64,000 nt of DNA from Rathayibacter sp. VKM Ac-2754 (lineage in GTDB: Bacteria; Actinomycetota; Actinomycetes; Actinomycetales; Microbacteriaceae): contig NZ_WUCC01000002.1 of NCBI RefSeq assembly GCF_009807095.1, positions 62,001 through 126,000 on the forward strand, in the 5' to 3' direction. Each line of letters opens with the position of its first letter. Positions within the stretch are counted from its first letter, which is position 1. The position numbers were made by a program, and so were the translations under genes. The notes under the pieces were generated by a model. The model saw nothing but the letters and a program-made list of their open reading frames with translations. It was not told where the DNA came from and searched no databases. Of the stretch, positions 19,932 to 28,156 are shown one piece after another.

Positions 19932-21242
19932 ATGGACGCGGACGACGCGCGCACAGGACGCGGGGGCGAGTGGGGCTTCTCGACTCGCCAGCTCCACGCC
20001 GGGGCGGCGGACGACGCCCTGCACGCGCGCCGCACCCCGATCTACCTGACCGCCGGCTTCAGCTTCGACTCCTTCGACGAGGCGCGCGACCGCTTCGCCG
20101 GCGCGGACGGCTACACCTACACCCGCGTCGGCAACCCCACGACGGACGCGGTCGAGCGGCGGATCGCCGCCCTCGAGGGCGGTCGCGAGGCGCTCCTCGT
20201 CGGGAGCGGGCAGGCCGCCGTCTCGGTCGCCCTCCTCACCCTCGCCTCCGCGGGCGACCACGTCGTCGCCGCCGCGAGCCTCTACGAGGGGACGCGCAAC
20301 CTCCTCCTCGAGAACCTCGCCCGCCTCGGCGTCTCCACGACCTTCGTCGAGGACGCCGACGATCCGCTCGCGTGGGAGCAGGCGATCACCCCGCGCACCC
20401 GCGCCGTGCTGGTCGAGTCGATCCCGAACCCGCGCAACGACGTCGTCGACCTGCAGCTGGTCGCCGACGCCGCGCACCGGTCCGGCGTGCCCCTGGTCGT
20501 GGACAACACCTTCGCCACTCCGTACCTCCTGCGGCCGATCGAGCACGGAGCCGACGTCGTCGTGCACTCGGCGAGCAAGTTCCTCGCGGGGCACGGAGCG
20601 GTCATCGCGGGAGTCGTGGTCGACTCCGGCCGGTTCGACTGGGAGGCCGCGTCCGCCGGGTTCCCGCATCTCGCCACCGGAGAGGTCGCCCCCGAGCGCG
20701 CGTTCCTCGCCTACGCCCGCGACGTCGTCGCCGGCCGCATGGGCCCGACGGTCTCGCCGCTCACCTCGTTCCTCCTCGAGCAGGGGCTGGAGACGCTGTC
20801 GCTGCGTGTCCGCCACCAGTCGCGGAGCGCCCTGCTCGTCGCCCGGTGGCTCGAGGCGCGACCGGAGGTCGAGAGCGTCGACTACAGCGGCCTCTCGTCG
20901 AGCCCGTCGCATACCCTCGCCCAGCGCTACCTGCCGCTCGGGCAGGGGTCCGTCTTCTCGTTCACGCTGCGCGGCGGCCTGGAGGCGGCGCGGCGCTTCT
21001 CCGACGCCCTCGACGTGTTCACCCGGATGACGCACCTGGGCGACGTCCGCTCGCTGATCCTGCACCCGGCCAGCACCACGCACACCGGCCGCACCCTCGA
21101 GCAGCTCGAGGCCGCCGGGATCGGGCCGGGCCTCCTCCGCCTGTCGATCGGCATCGAGGACGTCGAGGATCTGCTGGCCGATCTCGAGCAGGGCCTCCGG
21201 GCCGCGGCGACCCTCCCGCTCCGGCTGGCGGAGGCGTCGTGA
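19932..21242 (+). CDS. O-acetylhomoserine/O-acetylserine sulfhydrylase-type PLP enzyme
   Basis: Cys/Met-metabolism PLP-dependent enzyme, most like MetY, which joins sulfide to O-acetylhomoserine to make homocysteine. The 436 residues show [16 protein letters not shown] near 55, [15 protein letters not shown] for cofactor phosphate binding, [14 protein letters not shown] with the PLP-ring Asp, and the Schiff-base lysine in [13 protein letters not shown]. The C-terminal HPASTTHT and [13 protein letters not shown] are typical. The exact substrate (sulfhydrylase or gamma-synthase/lyase) is inferred. Its stop overlaps the start of the flavin monooxygenase gene (GTGA), so the two form a tight pair suggestive of organosulfur use. 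Confidence 0.85.
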   Translation: MDADDARTGRGGEWGFSTRQLHAGAADDALHARRTPIYLTAGFSFDSFDEARDRFAGADGYTYTRVGNPTTDAVERRIAALEGGREALLVGSGQAAVSVALLTLASAGDHVVAAASLYEGTRNLLLENLARLGVSTTFVEDADDPLAWEQAITPRTRAVLVESIPNPRNDVVDLQLVADAAHRSGVPLVVDNTFATPYLLRPIEHGADVVVHSASKFLAGHGAVIAGVVVDSGRFDWEAASAGFPHLATGEVAPERAFLAYARDVVAGRMGPTVSPLTSFLLEQGLETLSLRVRHQSRSALLVARWLEARPEVESVDYSGLSSSPSHTLAQRYLPLGQGSVFSFTLRGGLEAARRFSDALDVFTRMTHLGDVRSLILHPASTTHTGRTLEQLEAAGIGPGLLRLSIGIEDVEDLLADLEQGLRAAATLPLRLAEAS

Positions 21243-22552
21243 GCGCCCCGCAGCACTTCGCCTGGTTCCTCTCGCGCGGCTTCGGCCCGCAGGCCTGGGG
21301 TCGGCCGGACTGGGACTGGGACCGCTCGTGGACCGGCCCCGAGCTCTACCGCCGGAGCGCCCGCGAGCTCGAGCAGGCCGGCTTCGACCTGGTCATCATC
21401 GAGGACGCGCTCTCGCTCGGCAGCGCCGGCACGCTCGACCTCCGTGTCCGTCGCGCCTACGGCGGGCCCAAGCACGACCCGATGCTCCTCGCGCCCTACC
21501 TCTTCGAGGCGACGCGGCACCTCGGAGTCGCGCCCACCGTGAATCCGATGGCCTACAGCCCCTACCAGGCCGCCCGCCAGTTCGCCTCCCTCCAGCACCT
21601 CAGCGGGGGCAGGCTCGGCCTCAACGTCGTGACGGATGTCGGCAGCAGCCGCCACTTCGGGCTCGAGAAGGTCCCCCACGACGTCGCCTACGACCGCGCA
21701 CACGAGTGGCTCGACTCGATCCGGGAGCTCTGGCGCAGCTGGGACGACGGCGCCCTGATCCAGGACGCGGCGACCGGTCTCTTCGCCGACGGCACGCGGC
21801 TGCGGCCCGTGCAGCACCGCGGCACCCACTACACGTTCGACGGACCGCTCAACGCGCTGCCCTTCGACGGCGGCGAGCCCGTCATCGTCTCGCCCGGCGG
21901 CTCGCCCCGCGGCATCGACTTCGCGGGAGCCCAGTCCGAGATCCAGCTCGCGCTCGCCTCGCTCGACGTCGGCACCGTCCGGGCCTACCGCGAGCGCGCC
22001 CGCGCCGCGGCGGCGGCGCACGGCCGCGACCCCGACGACCTCACGGTCCTCTTCGTCTTCAAGCCGATCGTCGTCGCGAGCCGCGAGGAGGCGGAGCGGC
22101 TCGTCGCCGCCTCCGCGCACCCCGACGACGCGGCCCTGCTCGCCGTCGCCGCGGCGCAGTCCAGCGACCTCGAGACCGACCTGACCTCGCTCGATCTCGA
22201 TCGGCCGATCGATCCCGTGGTGTTCGGGGAGCACGTGTCACGCGGCAGCATCGCCGGGCTCTACGGCGGGGCGGGACAGGACGCGCCGCTGCGCGAGCTG
22301 CTCACCGCCAAGGCCAGGCTCGGCCTGATCGCCGACCGTCAGGGCGTCGTCGGCACCGCGGAGGAGGTCGCCGACTTCATCCAGGAGCTCGGCGACGAGG
22401 CCGACAACGACGGCATCGCCTTCTCGGGCGACTTCCACCCGGTCACGCTGCACCGGATGCTCGACGAGCTCGTCCCGATCCTGCGCCGTCGCGGCATCCT
22501 GCGCCGGAGTCACCCGAGCGGCGGGCTGCGGGGGAGTCTCGCCGAGTTCTGA
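21239..22552 (+). CDS. LLM-class FMN-dependent monooxygenase (NtaA/SnaA/DszA type)
   Basis: Two-component flavin monooxygenase with a TIM-barrel luciferase-like fold, using reduced FMN from a separate reductase. The 437 residues show the early EQAGFDLVIIEDALSLGS, APTVNPMAYSPYQAARQ, the LSGGRLGLNVVTDVG strand and PVIVSPGGSPRGIDFA, which is the FMN-phosphate region of the NtaA/DszA/SnaA branch. No reductase gene is nearby. Starting GTG at 21239 lies in the stop of the sulfhydrylase-type gene with GGAGG just upstream, so they are coupled. Likely substrates are sulfones, sulfonates or amino-polycarboxylates; the pairing favours sulfur compounds (inference). Confidence 0.85.
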   Translation: MSAPQHFAWFLSRGFGPQAWGRPDWDWDRSWTGPELYRRSARELEQAGFDLVIIEDALSLGSAGTLDLRVRRAYGGPKHDPMLLAPYLFEATRHLGVAPTVNPMAYSPYQAARQFASLQHLSGGRLGLNVVTDVGSSRHFGLEKVPHDVAYDRAHEWLDSIRELWRSWDDGALIQDAATGLFADGTRLRPVQHRGTHYTFDGPLNALPFDGGEPVIVSPGGSPRGIDFAGAQSEIQLALASLDVGTVRAYRERARAAAAAHGRDPDDLTVLFVFKPIVVASREEAERLVAASAHPDDAALLAVAAAQSSDLETDLTSLDLDRPIDPVVFGEHVSRGSIAGLYGGAGQDAPLRELLTAKARLGLIADRQGVVGTAEEVADFIQELGDEADNDGIAFSGDFHPVTLHRMLDELVPILRRRGILRRSHPSGGLRGSLAEF

Positions 22553-22555
22553 CGC

Positions 22556-23212
22556 TCACGCCGGCGGCGCGAGCAGGACGGCCCTGGCCGACTCGATCCC
22601 CTCGACCTCGAGCGGCCAGTCCGGGCGGCGGAAGGCCTCGGGCGTCACGCGGAAGCGCGACTCCTCGACCGCGACACCGTCGGCCCCGATGGTGCGCTGC
22701 GTGCCGTTCGGCCGGTAGCCGAGCGCGGTCGACACGCCGATCGACGCGGTGTTCCAGGCCAGTGCGCTGCTCTCCGCGACCTCGGCGCCGAGGTGATCGA
22801 AGGCGAGCGCGAGCACCGCGGCGCGCATCTCGCGCCCGAGCCCCCGGCCCTGAGCCGAGCGCGTCAGCCACGAGCCCGACGACACCGTCCGGGTCGCGGC
22901 GAAGCCCTCGGCGAGGAGGTCCTGGCAGCCGACGACGACCCCGCCCTCGAGGATCGCGAAGGCGACGCGCCAGGAGTCGGCGGTCGTCGCCGCCCTGAGC
23001 GACCAGTGGTAGCGCGCCAGGTCCGCCGGCAGCCGCTCGGGAGGCGCCTCCGCCCACGGCGACGGGAACGGCGAGCGGCCGGCCTCGTGGATCCCGGCCG
23101 ACGCGGCTGCGGCGAGACCGCTCAGATCGGAGTCGCGCACCGGGTGCAGCTCGAGCCGCGGGGTGCGCAGGACCAGCGAGAAGAGGGGCCAGACGTCAGA
23201 GGGATCGCTCAT
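22556..23212 (-). CDS. GNAT family N-acetyltransferase
   Basis: Acetyl-CoA-dependent acetyltransferase of the RimJ/RimL-like type; the acceptor is unknown. The 218 residues show the N-terminal TPRLELHPVRDSDL, the acetyl-CoA pyrophosphate loop SAQGRGLGREMRAAVLAL (motif A, Q/RxxGxG/A) and SALAWNTASIGVSTALGY (motif B with the conserved Asn). The C-terminal EESRFRVTPEAFRRP is the substrate side of this subgroup. TAGCGT ends 6 nt before the ATG on the minus strand, suggesting a leaderless message. It ends 4 bp from the stop of the convergent monooxygenase gene. Confidence 0.85.
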   Translation of the reverse strand: MSDPSDVWPLFSLVLRTPRLELHPVRDSDLSGLAAAASAGIHEAGRSPFPSPWAEAPPERLPADLARYHWSLRAATTADSWRVAFAILEGGVVVGCQDLLAEGFAATRTVSSGSWLTRSAQGRGLGREMRAAVLALAFDHLGAEVAESSALAWNTASIGVSTALGYRPNGTQRTIGADGVAVEESRFRVTPEAFRRPDWPLEVEGIESARAVLLAPPA

Positions 23213-23218
23213 CCGACG

Positions 23219-23224
23219 ACGCTA
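23219..23224 (-). promoter_or_regulatory. -10 box (TAGCGT), leaderless start of the GNAT gene
   Basis: Reads TAGCGT on the minus strand, 6 nt before the ATG at 23212, with no ribosome-binding site. Confidence 0.5.
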
Positions 23225-23256
23225 GCGAACGCCGCCGCGCCGCACGGCGCACGTCG

Positions 23257-23339
23257 TACCGGTGATGGGATTCGAACCCACAAGCCCTCTCGGACAGAGC
23301 ATTTTGAGTGCCCCGCGTCTGCCATTCCGCCACACCGGC
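23257..23339 (-). tRNA. tRNA-Leu, anticodon CAA
   Basis: On the minus strand a complete 83-nt class II tRNA: acceptor GCCGGTG pairs with CACCGGT (one G-U at the end), D arm with GCGGAATGGCAGACGC, anticodon stem GGGCA/TGCTC around loop CTCAAAA (anticodon CAA, reads UUG), long variable arm, and T arm GTGGG-TTCGAAT-CCCAT. The 3' CCA is not encoded. The DNA on both sides holds divergently arranged genes. Confidence 0.95.
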
Positions 23340-23356
23340 GCACAACAAGCCCGTTG

Positions 23357-23362
23357 AGAATA
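23357..23362 (-). promoter_or_regulatory. Candidate -10 box (TATTCT) for tRNA-Leu
   Basis: TATTCT on the minus strand lies 17 nt before the mature tRNA 5' end. The -35 would fall inside the first codons of the divergent response-regulator gene, and no clear hexamer is visible there. Confidence 0.4.
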
Positions 23363-23365
23363 CCG

Positions 23366-23371
23366 TAGGCT
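23366..23371 (+). promoter_or_regulatory. -10 box (TAGGCT), leaderless start of the ANTAR regulator
   Basis: TAGGCT ends 7 nt before the GTG at 23379 with no ribosome-binding site. It lies only 3 nt from the oppositely directed TATTCT of tRNA-Leu, so the two promoters overlap. Confidence 0.5.
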
Positions 23372-23378
23372 CTTCGGC

Positions 23379-23984
23379 GTGACAGACCAGGAACCCACGT
23401 CGACCGCACCCCGTCGGGTCGTCGTCGCCGAAGACGAATCGCTCATCCGCATGGACATCGTGGAGATCCTCCGCGACAACGGCTTCGAGGTCGTCGGTGA
23501 GGCCGGCGACGGCGAGACCGCCGTGGCCCTCGCCACCGAGCTCCGTCCCGACCTGGTGATCATGGACGTCAAGATGCCCCAGCTCGACGGCATCTCCGCG
23601 GCCGAGCGCCTCTCGAAGGCGCACATCGCCCCCGTCGTGCTCCTCACCGCCTTCAGCCAGAAGGAGCTCGTCGAGCGGGCGAGCGAGGCGGGCGCCCTCG
23701 CCTACGTCGTCAAGCCGTTCACGCCGAACGACCTGCTCCCCGCGATCGAGATCGCGCTGTCGCGCTACGCCCAGATCATCACCCTCGAGGCCGAGGTCGC
23801 CGACATGGTCGAGCGCTTCGAGACCCGCAAGCTCGTCGACCGCGCCAAGGGCCTGCTCAACGAGAAGATGGGCCTCACCGAGCCCGAGGCGTTCCGCTGG
23901 ATCCAGAAGGCGTCGATGGACCGCCGCCTCACCATGCACGACGTCGCGCAGGCGATCATCGAGCAGCTGAGTCCCAAGAAGTAG
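23379..23984 (+). CDS. pdtaR: Response regulator with ANTAR RNA-binding output domain (PdtaR-like)
   Basis: Two-component receiver protein that controls transcription termination by binding RNA hairpins, as PdtaR does in Mycobacterium with sensor PdtaS. The 201 residues have a receiver domain (about 13-130) with acidic pair Glu18/Asp19, phospho-acceptor Asp63 in IMDVKMPQLDG and the conserved Lys in AYVVKPF, a short coiled link, and a C-terminal ANTAR domain (about 140-195) with LVDRAKGLLNEKMGLTEPEA and ending RLTMHDVAQAII. GTG at 23379 follows a TAGGCT box by 7 nt. The partner kinase is not in this window. Confidence 0.9.
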   Translation: MTDQEPTSTAPRRVVVAEDESLIRMDIVEILRDNGFEVVGEAGDGETAVALATELRPDLVIMDVKMPQLDGISAAERLSKAHIAPVVLLTAFSQKELVERASEAGALAYVVKPFTPNDLLPAIEIALSRYAQIITLEAEVADMVERFETRKLVDRAKGLLNEKMGLTEPEAFRWIQKASMDRRLTMHDVAQAIIEQLSPKK

Positions 23985-24008
23985 GGTCGGCCGCTCAGCG
24001 GCTGCCGA

Positions 24009-24680
24009 TCACGGCCAGAGGCGGGTGCGCTCCCAGGGGGAGCCGCCCGCCTCCGTCGTTCCGGGGCGGTACTCCAGCCGCACGTGGTCCTGCTCGGGCG
24101 ACGTCGAGCCCTGCCAGAACTCGATCCGCTCGGGGACGACGCGGTAGACGGCCCAGTCCCGGTCGAGGGTGGCGGGGGAGCAGCCCACGGCGACGCTGGT
24201 CTGCAGCGTGACGAGACCGAAGTCGGCGGAGCTGCGCATCGGCTCGCTCTGGCGACCGACGAGGAGCGCGGTGCGCGCCGCCTCCGATCGCCGGCGGAAG
24301 TCGTCCGCCGACTCGTCGGCGGTGCCCCGCTCTGCGCGGCCCTCGACCCTGACCTGGCGACCCTGCACCGGCCAGAAGAAGGTGAGCGACGCGTGCGGGT
24401 TCGCGGCCATCGCCCGGCCCTTGGGGCTGGAGGCGTGGGTCGAGAACGCCCAGCCGCGGTCGTCGATGTCGCGCAGCACGAGCACCCGCGCGGTGACGTC
24501 GCCCTCCGCGTCGGCGGTCGAGAGCGTCGCGCCGTGGGGGAGGAGCTGCCCGGCCGCCGCCGACTCCTCGAGCCACTGCGAGAACAGCTCGACGGGATCC
24601 GCCGGCGCGGCCTCGGCATCGAAGGCGGGCAGCTCGTGCGGCATGGACGGCATCGAACGCAGCAGGTCTCGGAAGGTCAC
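24009..24680 (-). CDS. pdxH: Pyridoxamine 5'-phosphate oxidase family protein
   Basis: FMN enzyme that oxidises pyridoxine or pyridoxamine 5'-phosphate to pyridoxal phosphate. The 223 residues show PVELFSQWLEESAAAG, the FMN-binding ARVLVLRDIDDRGWAFSTH, LTFFWPVQGRQVRVEGRAER and a C-terminal PERIEFWQG. The usual last motif (Arg-x-Trp then Arg-Leu-x-Pro) is only partly kept, as WERTRLWP, so a relative acting on another substrate is possible. GTG start at 24680 is 6 nt after TAGGCT on the minus strand, so probably leaderless. It is convergent with the ANTAR regulator (24 bp apart). Confidence 0.78.
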   Translation of the reverse strand: MTFRDLLRSMPSMPHELPAFDAEAAPADPVELFSQWLEESAAAGQLLPHGATLSTADAEGDVTARVLVLRDIDDRGWAFSTHASSPKGRAMAANPHASLTFFWPVQGRQVRVEGRAERGTADESADDFRRRSEAARTALLVGRQSEPMRSSADFGLVTLQTSVAVGCSPATLDRDWAVYRVVPERIEFWQGSTSPEQDHVRLEYRPGTTEAGGSPWERTRLWP

Positions 24681-24686
24681 GCCCCG

Positions 24687-24692
24687 AGCCTA
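24687..24692 (-). promoter_or_regulatory. -10 box (TAGGCT), leaderless start of pdxH
   Basis: TAGGCT on the minus strand, 6 nt before the GTG at 24680. Confidence 0.5.
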
Positions 24693-24804
24693 GGTCGCTC
24701 CCGCCGCCCCGTCCCGGGCTTGCGCTCGGGCCTTTAAGCCCCGCCTAGCAGTGGCCACTATCGGCGCTTCCGCCGGCAGACCAGCCTGGCTCCGCGAGGC
24801 GAAC

Positions 24805-24832
24805 CGGGAAAACGCGTGTCAGCGTTTTCCCG
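24805..24832 (-). terminator. Hairpin after the thioesterase gene
   Basis: CGGGAAAACGC (24805-24815) pairs perfectly over 11 bp with GCGTTTTCCCG (24822-24832) around a 6-nt loop. It lies 82 bp past the thioesterase stop in the 233-bp gap before pdxH. The same gap has the 10-bp palindrome AGTGGCCACT (about 24750-24760) and no gene. Confidence 0.65.
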
Positions 24833-24913
24833 TAGCCGCCCGCGACCCGCTCCACCAGACGCAACCATCTCGTCGAGCCGACCGCGCCGCGGCGGGCGGG
24901 GACCGCCGCGGAA

Positions 24914-25357
24914 TCAGACGGATCTGATGATGTTGGTGATCCTCACCGTCGAGAGGCGGCGCCCCTCCTCGTCGCGGATCACGATCTCGTGAGTGGTGAG
25001 CGTGGAGCCGAGGTGGATCGCGTCGCAGGTGCCGATCACGAAGCCGGAGCGGGTCGAGCGGCTGTGGCTCGCGTTCAGCTCGATGCCCATTGCGACCCTG
25101 CCCTCGCCGGCGTGCACGTTCGCCGCGATCGAGCCCATCGACTCGGCGAGCACCACGTGCGCGCCTCCGTGCAGGATGCCGAACGGCTGGCGGTTGCCCT
25201 CGACGGGCATCGAGGCGACGGAGTGCTCGGGGGTGAGCTCGTGCCAGACGATGCCCATCGTGTCGGCGAGCTCGCCGCCGCCGCGCCCGATCGAGCCGAC
25301 GAGATCGAGGGCCGGCGGGCGGGTCCAGGCGGTGTCGCGGGGCGCGGGATCGGTCAC
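24914..25357 (-). CDS. PaaI-type hotdog-fold thioesterase
   Basis: Small acyl-CoA thioesterase of the PaaI/YbgC-like hotdog group; the acyl substrate is unknown. The 147 residues show the family motif QPFGILHGGAHVVLAES, which carries the conserved His-Gly-Gly and the acidic residue on the hot-dog helix, then NASHSRSTRSGFVIG and a C-terminal beta-sheet STLTTHEIVIRDEEGRR. GTG at 25357 has GAGGAG upstream. Some members act on hydroxybenzoyl-CoA or menaquinone precursors. It is divergent from polA, 92 bp apart. Confidence 0.85.
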   Translation of the reverse strand: MTDPAPRDTAWTRPPALDLVGSIGRGGGELADTMGIVWHELTPEHSVASMPVEGNRQPFGILHGGAHVVLAESMGSIAANVHAGEGRVAMGIELNASHSRSTRSGFVIGTCDAIHLGSTLTTHEIVIRDEEGRRLSTVRITNIIRSV

Positions 25358-25437
25358 GGTACTCCTCGTCGTGGTGCCTCGCGAGGGTCTCGGCGTGCGG
25401 GCTCGAACGGGCCGGATCCGGTGTCGGAGGCGCTGTG

Positions 25438-25443
25438 TAGTCT
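25438..25443 (+). promoter_or_regulatory. -10 box (TAGTCT), leaderless start of polA
   Basis: TAGTCT ends 6 nt before the GTG at 25450; no ribosome-binding site is present. Confidence 0.5.
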
Positions 25444-25449
25444 TGCCCT

Positions 25450-28119
25450 GTGTCAGATCCGGAACAGCCTACCCTCCTGCTCATCGACGGTCATTCGCTG
25501 GCTTTCCGCGCCTTCTACGCGCTCCCGGTCGACAGCTTCCAGACCCGCGACGGCCAGCACACGAACGCCATCCACGGCTTCCTGTCGATGCTGATCCTGC
25601 TGCTCAAGAACGAGAAGCCCACGCACCTCGGCGTCGCGTTCGACATCTCCCGCTACTCCTTCCGCACGCGCGAGTACCCCGAGTACAAGGGCACGCGCGG
25701 CGAGACCCCTCCCGAGTTCAAGGGCCAGGTGCCGCTGCTCGAGGAGGCGCTGCACGCGATGAACATCCGCACCGTCTCGAAGGAGGACTTCGAGGCCGAC
25801 GACATCCTCGCGACCCTCGCCAAGCAGGGCGCCGAGGCCGGCTTCCGGGTCCTCGTCGTCTCGGGTGATCGCGACACCATCCAGCTCGTCACCCCCGACG
25901 TCACCCTGCTCTACCCGTCGACCCAGGGCGTCTCGCAGCTCACCCGCTACGACCGCGACAAGGTGTTCGAGAAGTACGGGGTCGAGCCGCACCAGTACCC
26001 CGAGATCGCGGCGCTCGTCGGCGAGACCAGCGACAACCTGCCCGGAGTCGACAAGGTCGGCCCGAAGACCGCGGCGAAGTGGGTCAACCAGTACGGCACC
26101 GTGGCCGACATCATCGCCCACGCCGACGAGATCAAGGGCGTCGTCGGCGAGAAGCTGCGCGAGCAGAAGGAGAACGCGCTCCGCAACCGCCGACTCAACC
26201 GCCTCGTCACCGATGTCGAGCTGCCGCTCGGCCCCGCCGACCTCGATCGCCGACCGATCGACGTCGACGCCGTCCGCGAGATCTTCAGCCGCCTCGAGTT
26301 CAAGACACTGCAGGAGCGCGTGCTCACGATCGCCGCCGACGAGGGTGTCGAGGGCGCCGCCTCCGCTCTCGCCGGCGACACCGTCGTGACCGCCGCCCCC
26401 GCCGTGCGCACGCTCGTCGACGAGGAGCTCGCACACTGGCTCGACCGGGTCTCGGCGAAGGGGACGACTCCGGTCGCGGTGCAGGTGCAGCTCGGCCCCG
26501 ACGGCCTCGACGCCATCGGGCTCTCGACCGAGACCGAGTCGGCGTTCGTGCCGTGGGCGGCCGGCCGCCCCGACTACACCGCACTCGAGGAGTGGCTCGC
26601 GAGCGACGCTCCCAAGGTCTTCGCCGACGCGAAGCCGCAGATCAAGGCACTGCGTCGAGCGGGGCTGACCGTCTCCGGTCTCGCCTTCGACACGCGCGTC
26701 GCGGCCTATCTGCTGCAGCCCACCGGGCACGCGGCGACGCTGCCGGCGCAGGTCGCGCAGTACCTCGACGAGGCGATGGCGCAGGGCGACCCGAATCAGC
26801 TCGTGCCGAGCGTCGAGCCGATGGGCCCGGCGACGGAGGCGTGGTACGCGTTCCGCCTGGTCGCGCCCCTCACCGAGCTGCTCGGCGAGGGCATGCTCTC
26901 GGTGCTCGTCGACATCGAGCTGCCGATCGTGCAGGTGCTCGCGACGATGGAGCTCACGGGCGTCTCGATCGACTCCGAGGTGCTGGCGCGCCTCCGCGGC
27001 GAGCTGACGACCACGGCCGCCGAGCTCGCGAGCCGGGCGTTCGCCGAGATCGGCCACGAGATGAACCTCGGATCTCCCAAGCAGCTCCAGCAGGTGCTCT
27101 TCGAGGAGCTCGCGATGCCGAAGACCCGGGCGACGAAGACCGGGTACACGACCGACGCCTCCGCCCTCGCCGACCTGCAGGACTCGCACCCGCATCCCTT
27201 CCTCGGCCTGCTGCTCGAGCACCGCGACGCCACGAAGCTGAAGCAGATCATCGAGACGCTCGAGAAGTCGGTGACCGCCGACCAGCGGATCCACACCAGC
27301 TACGACCAGACCGGCACCGCCACGGGCCGCATCTCGTCGAACGACCCCAATCTGCAGAACATCCCGGTGCGCAGCGAGGTCGGCCGCCGCATCCGCACCG
27401 CCTTCGTGCACGGCAGGGAGGCGAGCACCCTCCTCACCGCCGACTACTCGCAGATCGAGATGCGGATCATGGCGCACCTGTCGGGCGACGCCGGGCTGAT
27501 CGAGGCCTTCCACAGCGGCGAGGATCTGCACCGCTTCGTCGGTGCGCGCATCTTCGGCGTCGAGCCGGTCGACGTCACCTCCGCGATGCGCAACAAGGTC
27601 AAGGCGATGTCGTACGGGCTCGCCTACGGGCTCAGCGCCTTCGGCCTCTCGAAGCAGCTGCGGATCTCGAGCGCCGAGGCGAAGCAGCTGATGACCGACT
27701 ACTTCGTCCGCTTCGGAGCGGTGCGCGACTACCTCCGCAGCGTGGTGGAGCAGGCCCGGGAGGCGGGATACACCGAGACGATCTTCGGCCGCCGCCGGCC
27801 GTTCCCCGACCTCCAGAGCGCCAACCGCGTCCTCCGCGACAACGCCGAGCGCGCGGCGCTGAACTCGCCCATCCAGGGCTCCGCCGCCGACATCATGAAG
27901 ATCGCGATGATCGGCGTCCAGGCCGACATCGACGAGCAGGGTCTCGGCTCGCGGATGCTCCTCCAGGTGCACGACGAGCTGATCTTCGACGTCGCTCCCG
28001 GCGAGGAGGAGGCGCTCGAGGCCGTCGTCCGCTCGCGGATGGCCGGAGCCGTCGATCTCAGCGTGCCGCTCGAGGTGCAGGTCGGTCACGGAGCCGACTG
28101 GGACGACGCCGCGCACTGA
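25450..28119 (+). CDS. polA: DNA polymerase I
   Basis: Fills gaps in excision repair and removes RNA primers. The 889 residues contain an N-terminal 5'-3' exonuclease (about 1-300, with LLIDGHSLAFRAF, EADDILATL and GDRDTIQLV), a middle 3'-5' exonuclease-like domain, and the family A polymerase with motif A TADYSQIEMRI, motif B around KAMSYGLAYGLSAFG and motif C QVHDELIFD. The middle domain lacks the Asp-x-Glu of proofreading enzymes (ALDRD-type replacement: VQLGPDGLDAIGLS), so proofreading is probably lost, as in other actinobacterial Pol I. GTG start is 6 nt after TAGTCT. Confidence 0.96.
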   Translation: MSDPEQPTLLLIDGHSLAFRAFYALPVDSFQTRDGQHTNAIHGFLSMLILLLKNEKPTHLGVAFDISRYSFRTREYPEYKGTRGETPPEFKGQVPLLEEALHAMNIRTVSKEDFEADDILATLAKQGAEAGFRVLVVSGDRDTIQLVTPDVTLLYPSTQGVSQLTRYDRDKVFEKYGVEPHQYPEIAALVGETSDNLPGVDKVGPKTAAKWVNQYGTVADIIAHADEIKGVVGEKLREQKENALRNRRLNRLVTDVELPLGPADLDRRPIDVDAVREIFSRLEFKTLQERVLTIAADEGVEGAASALAGDTVVTAAPAVRTLVDEELAHWLDRVSAKGTTPVAVQVQLGPDGLDAIGLSTETESAFVPWAAGRPDYTALEEWLASDAPKVFADAKPQIKALRRAGLTVSGLAFDTRVAAYLLQPTGHAATLPAQVAQYLDEAMAQGDPNQLVPSVEPMGPATEAWYAFRLVAPLTELLGEGMLSVLVDIELPIVQVLATMELTGVSIDSEVLARLRGELTTTAAELASRAFAEIGHEMNLGSPKQLQQVLFEELAMPKTRATKTGYTTDASALADLQDSHPHPFLGLLLEHRDATKLKQIIETLEKSVTADQRIHTSYDQTGTATGRISSNDPNLQNIPVRSEVGRRIRTAFVHGREASTLLTADYSQIEMRIMAHLSGDAGLIEAFHSGEDLHRFVGARIFGVEPVDVTSAMRNKVKAMSYGLAYGLSAFGLSKQLRISSAEAKQLMTDYFVRFGAVRDYLRSVVEQAREAGYTETIFGRRRPFPDLQSANRVLRDNAERAALNSPIQGSAADIMKIAMIGVQADIDEQGLGSRMLLQVHDELIFDVAPGEEEALEAVVRSRMAGAVDLSVPLEVQVGHGADWDDAAH

Positions 28120-28143
28120 CCCCGCGGCGCACGAGGGCCTGGC

Positions 28144-28149
28144 TAGGCT
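28144..28149 (+). promoter_or_regulatory. -10 box (TAGGCT), leaderless start of the DUF885 gene
   Basis: TAGGCT ends 7 nt before the ATG at 28157; no ribosome-binding site. Confidence 0.5.
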
Positions 28150-28156
28150 CGAGCGC

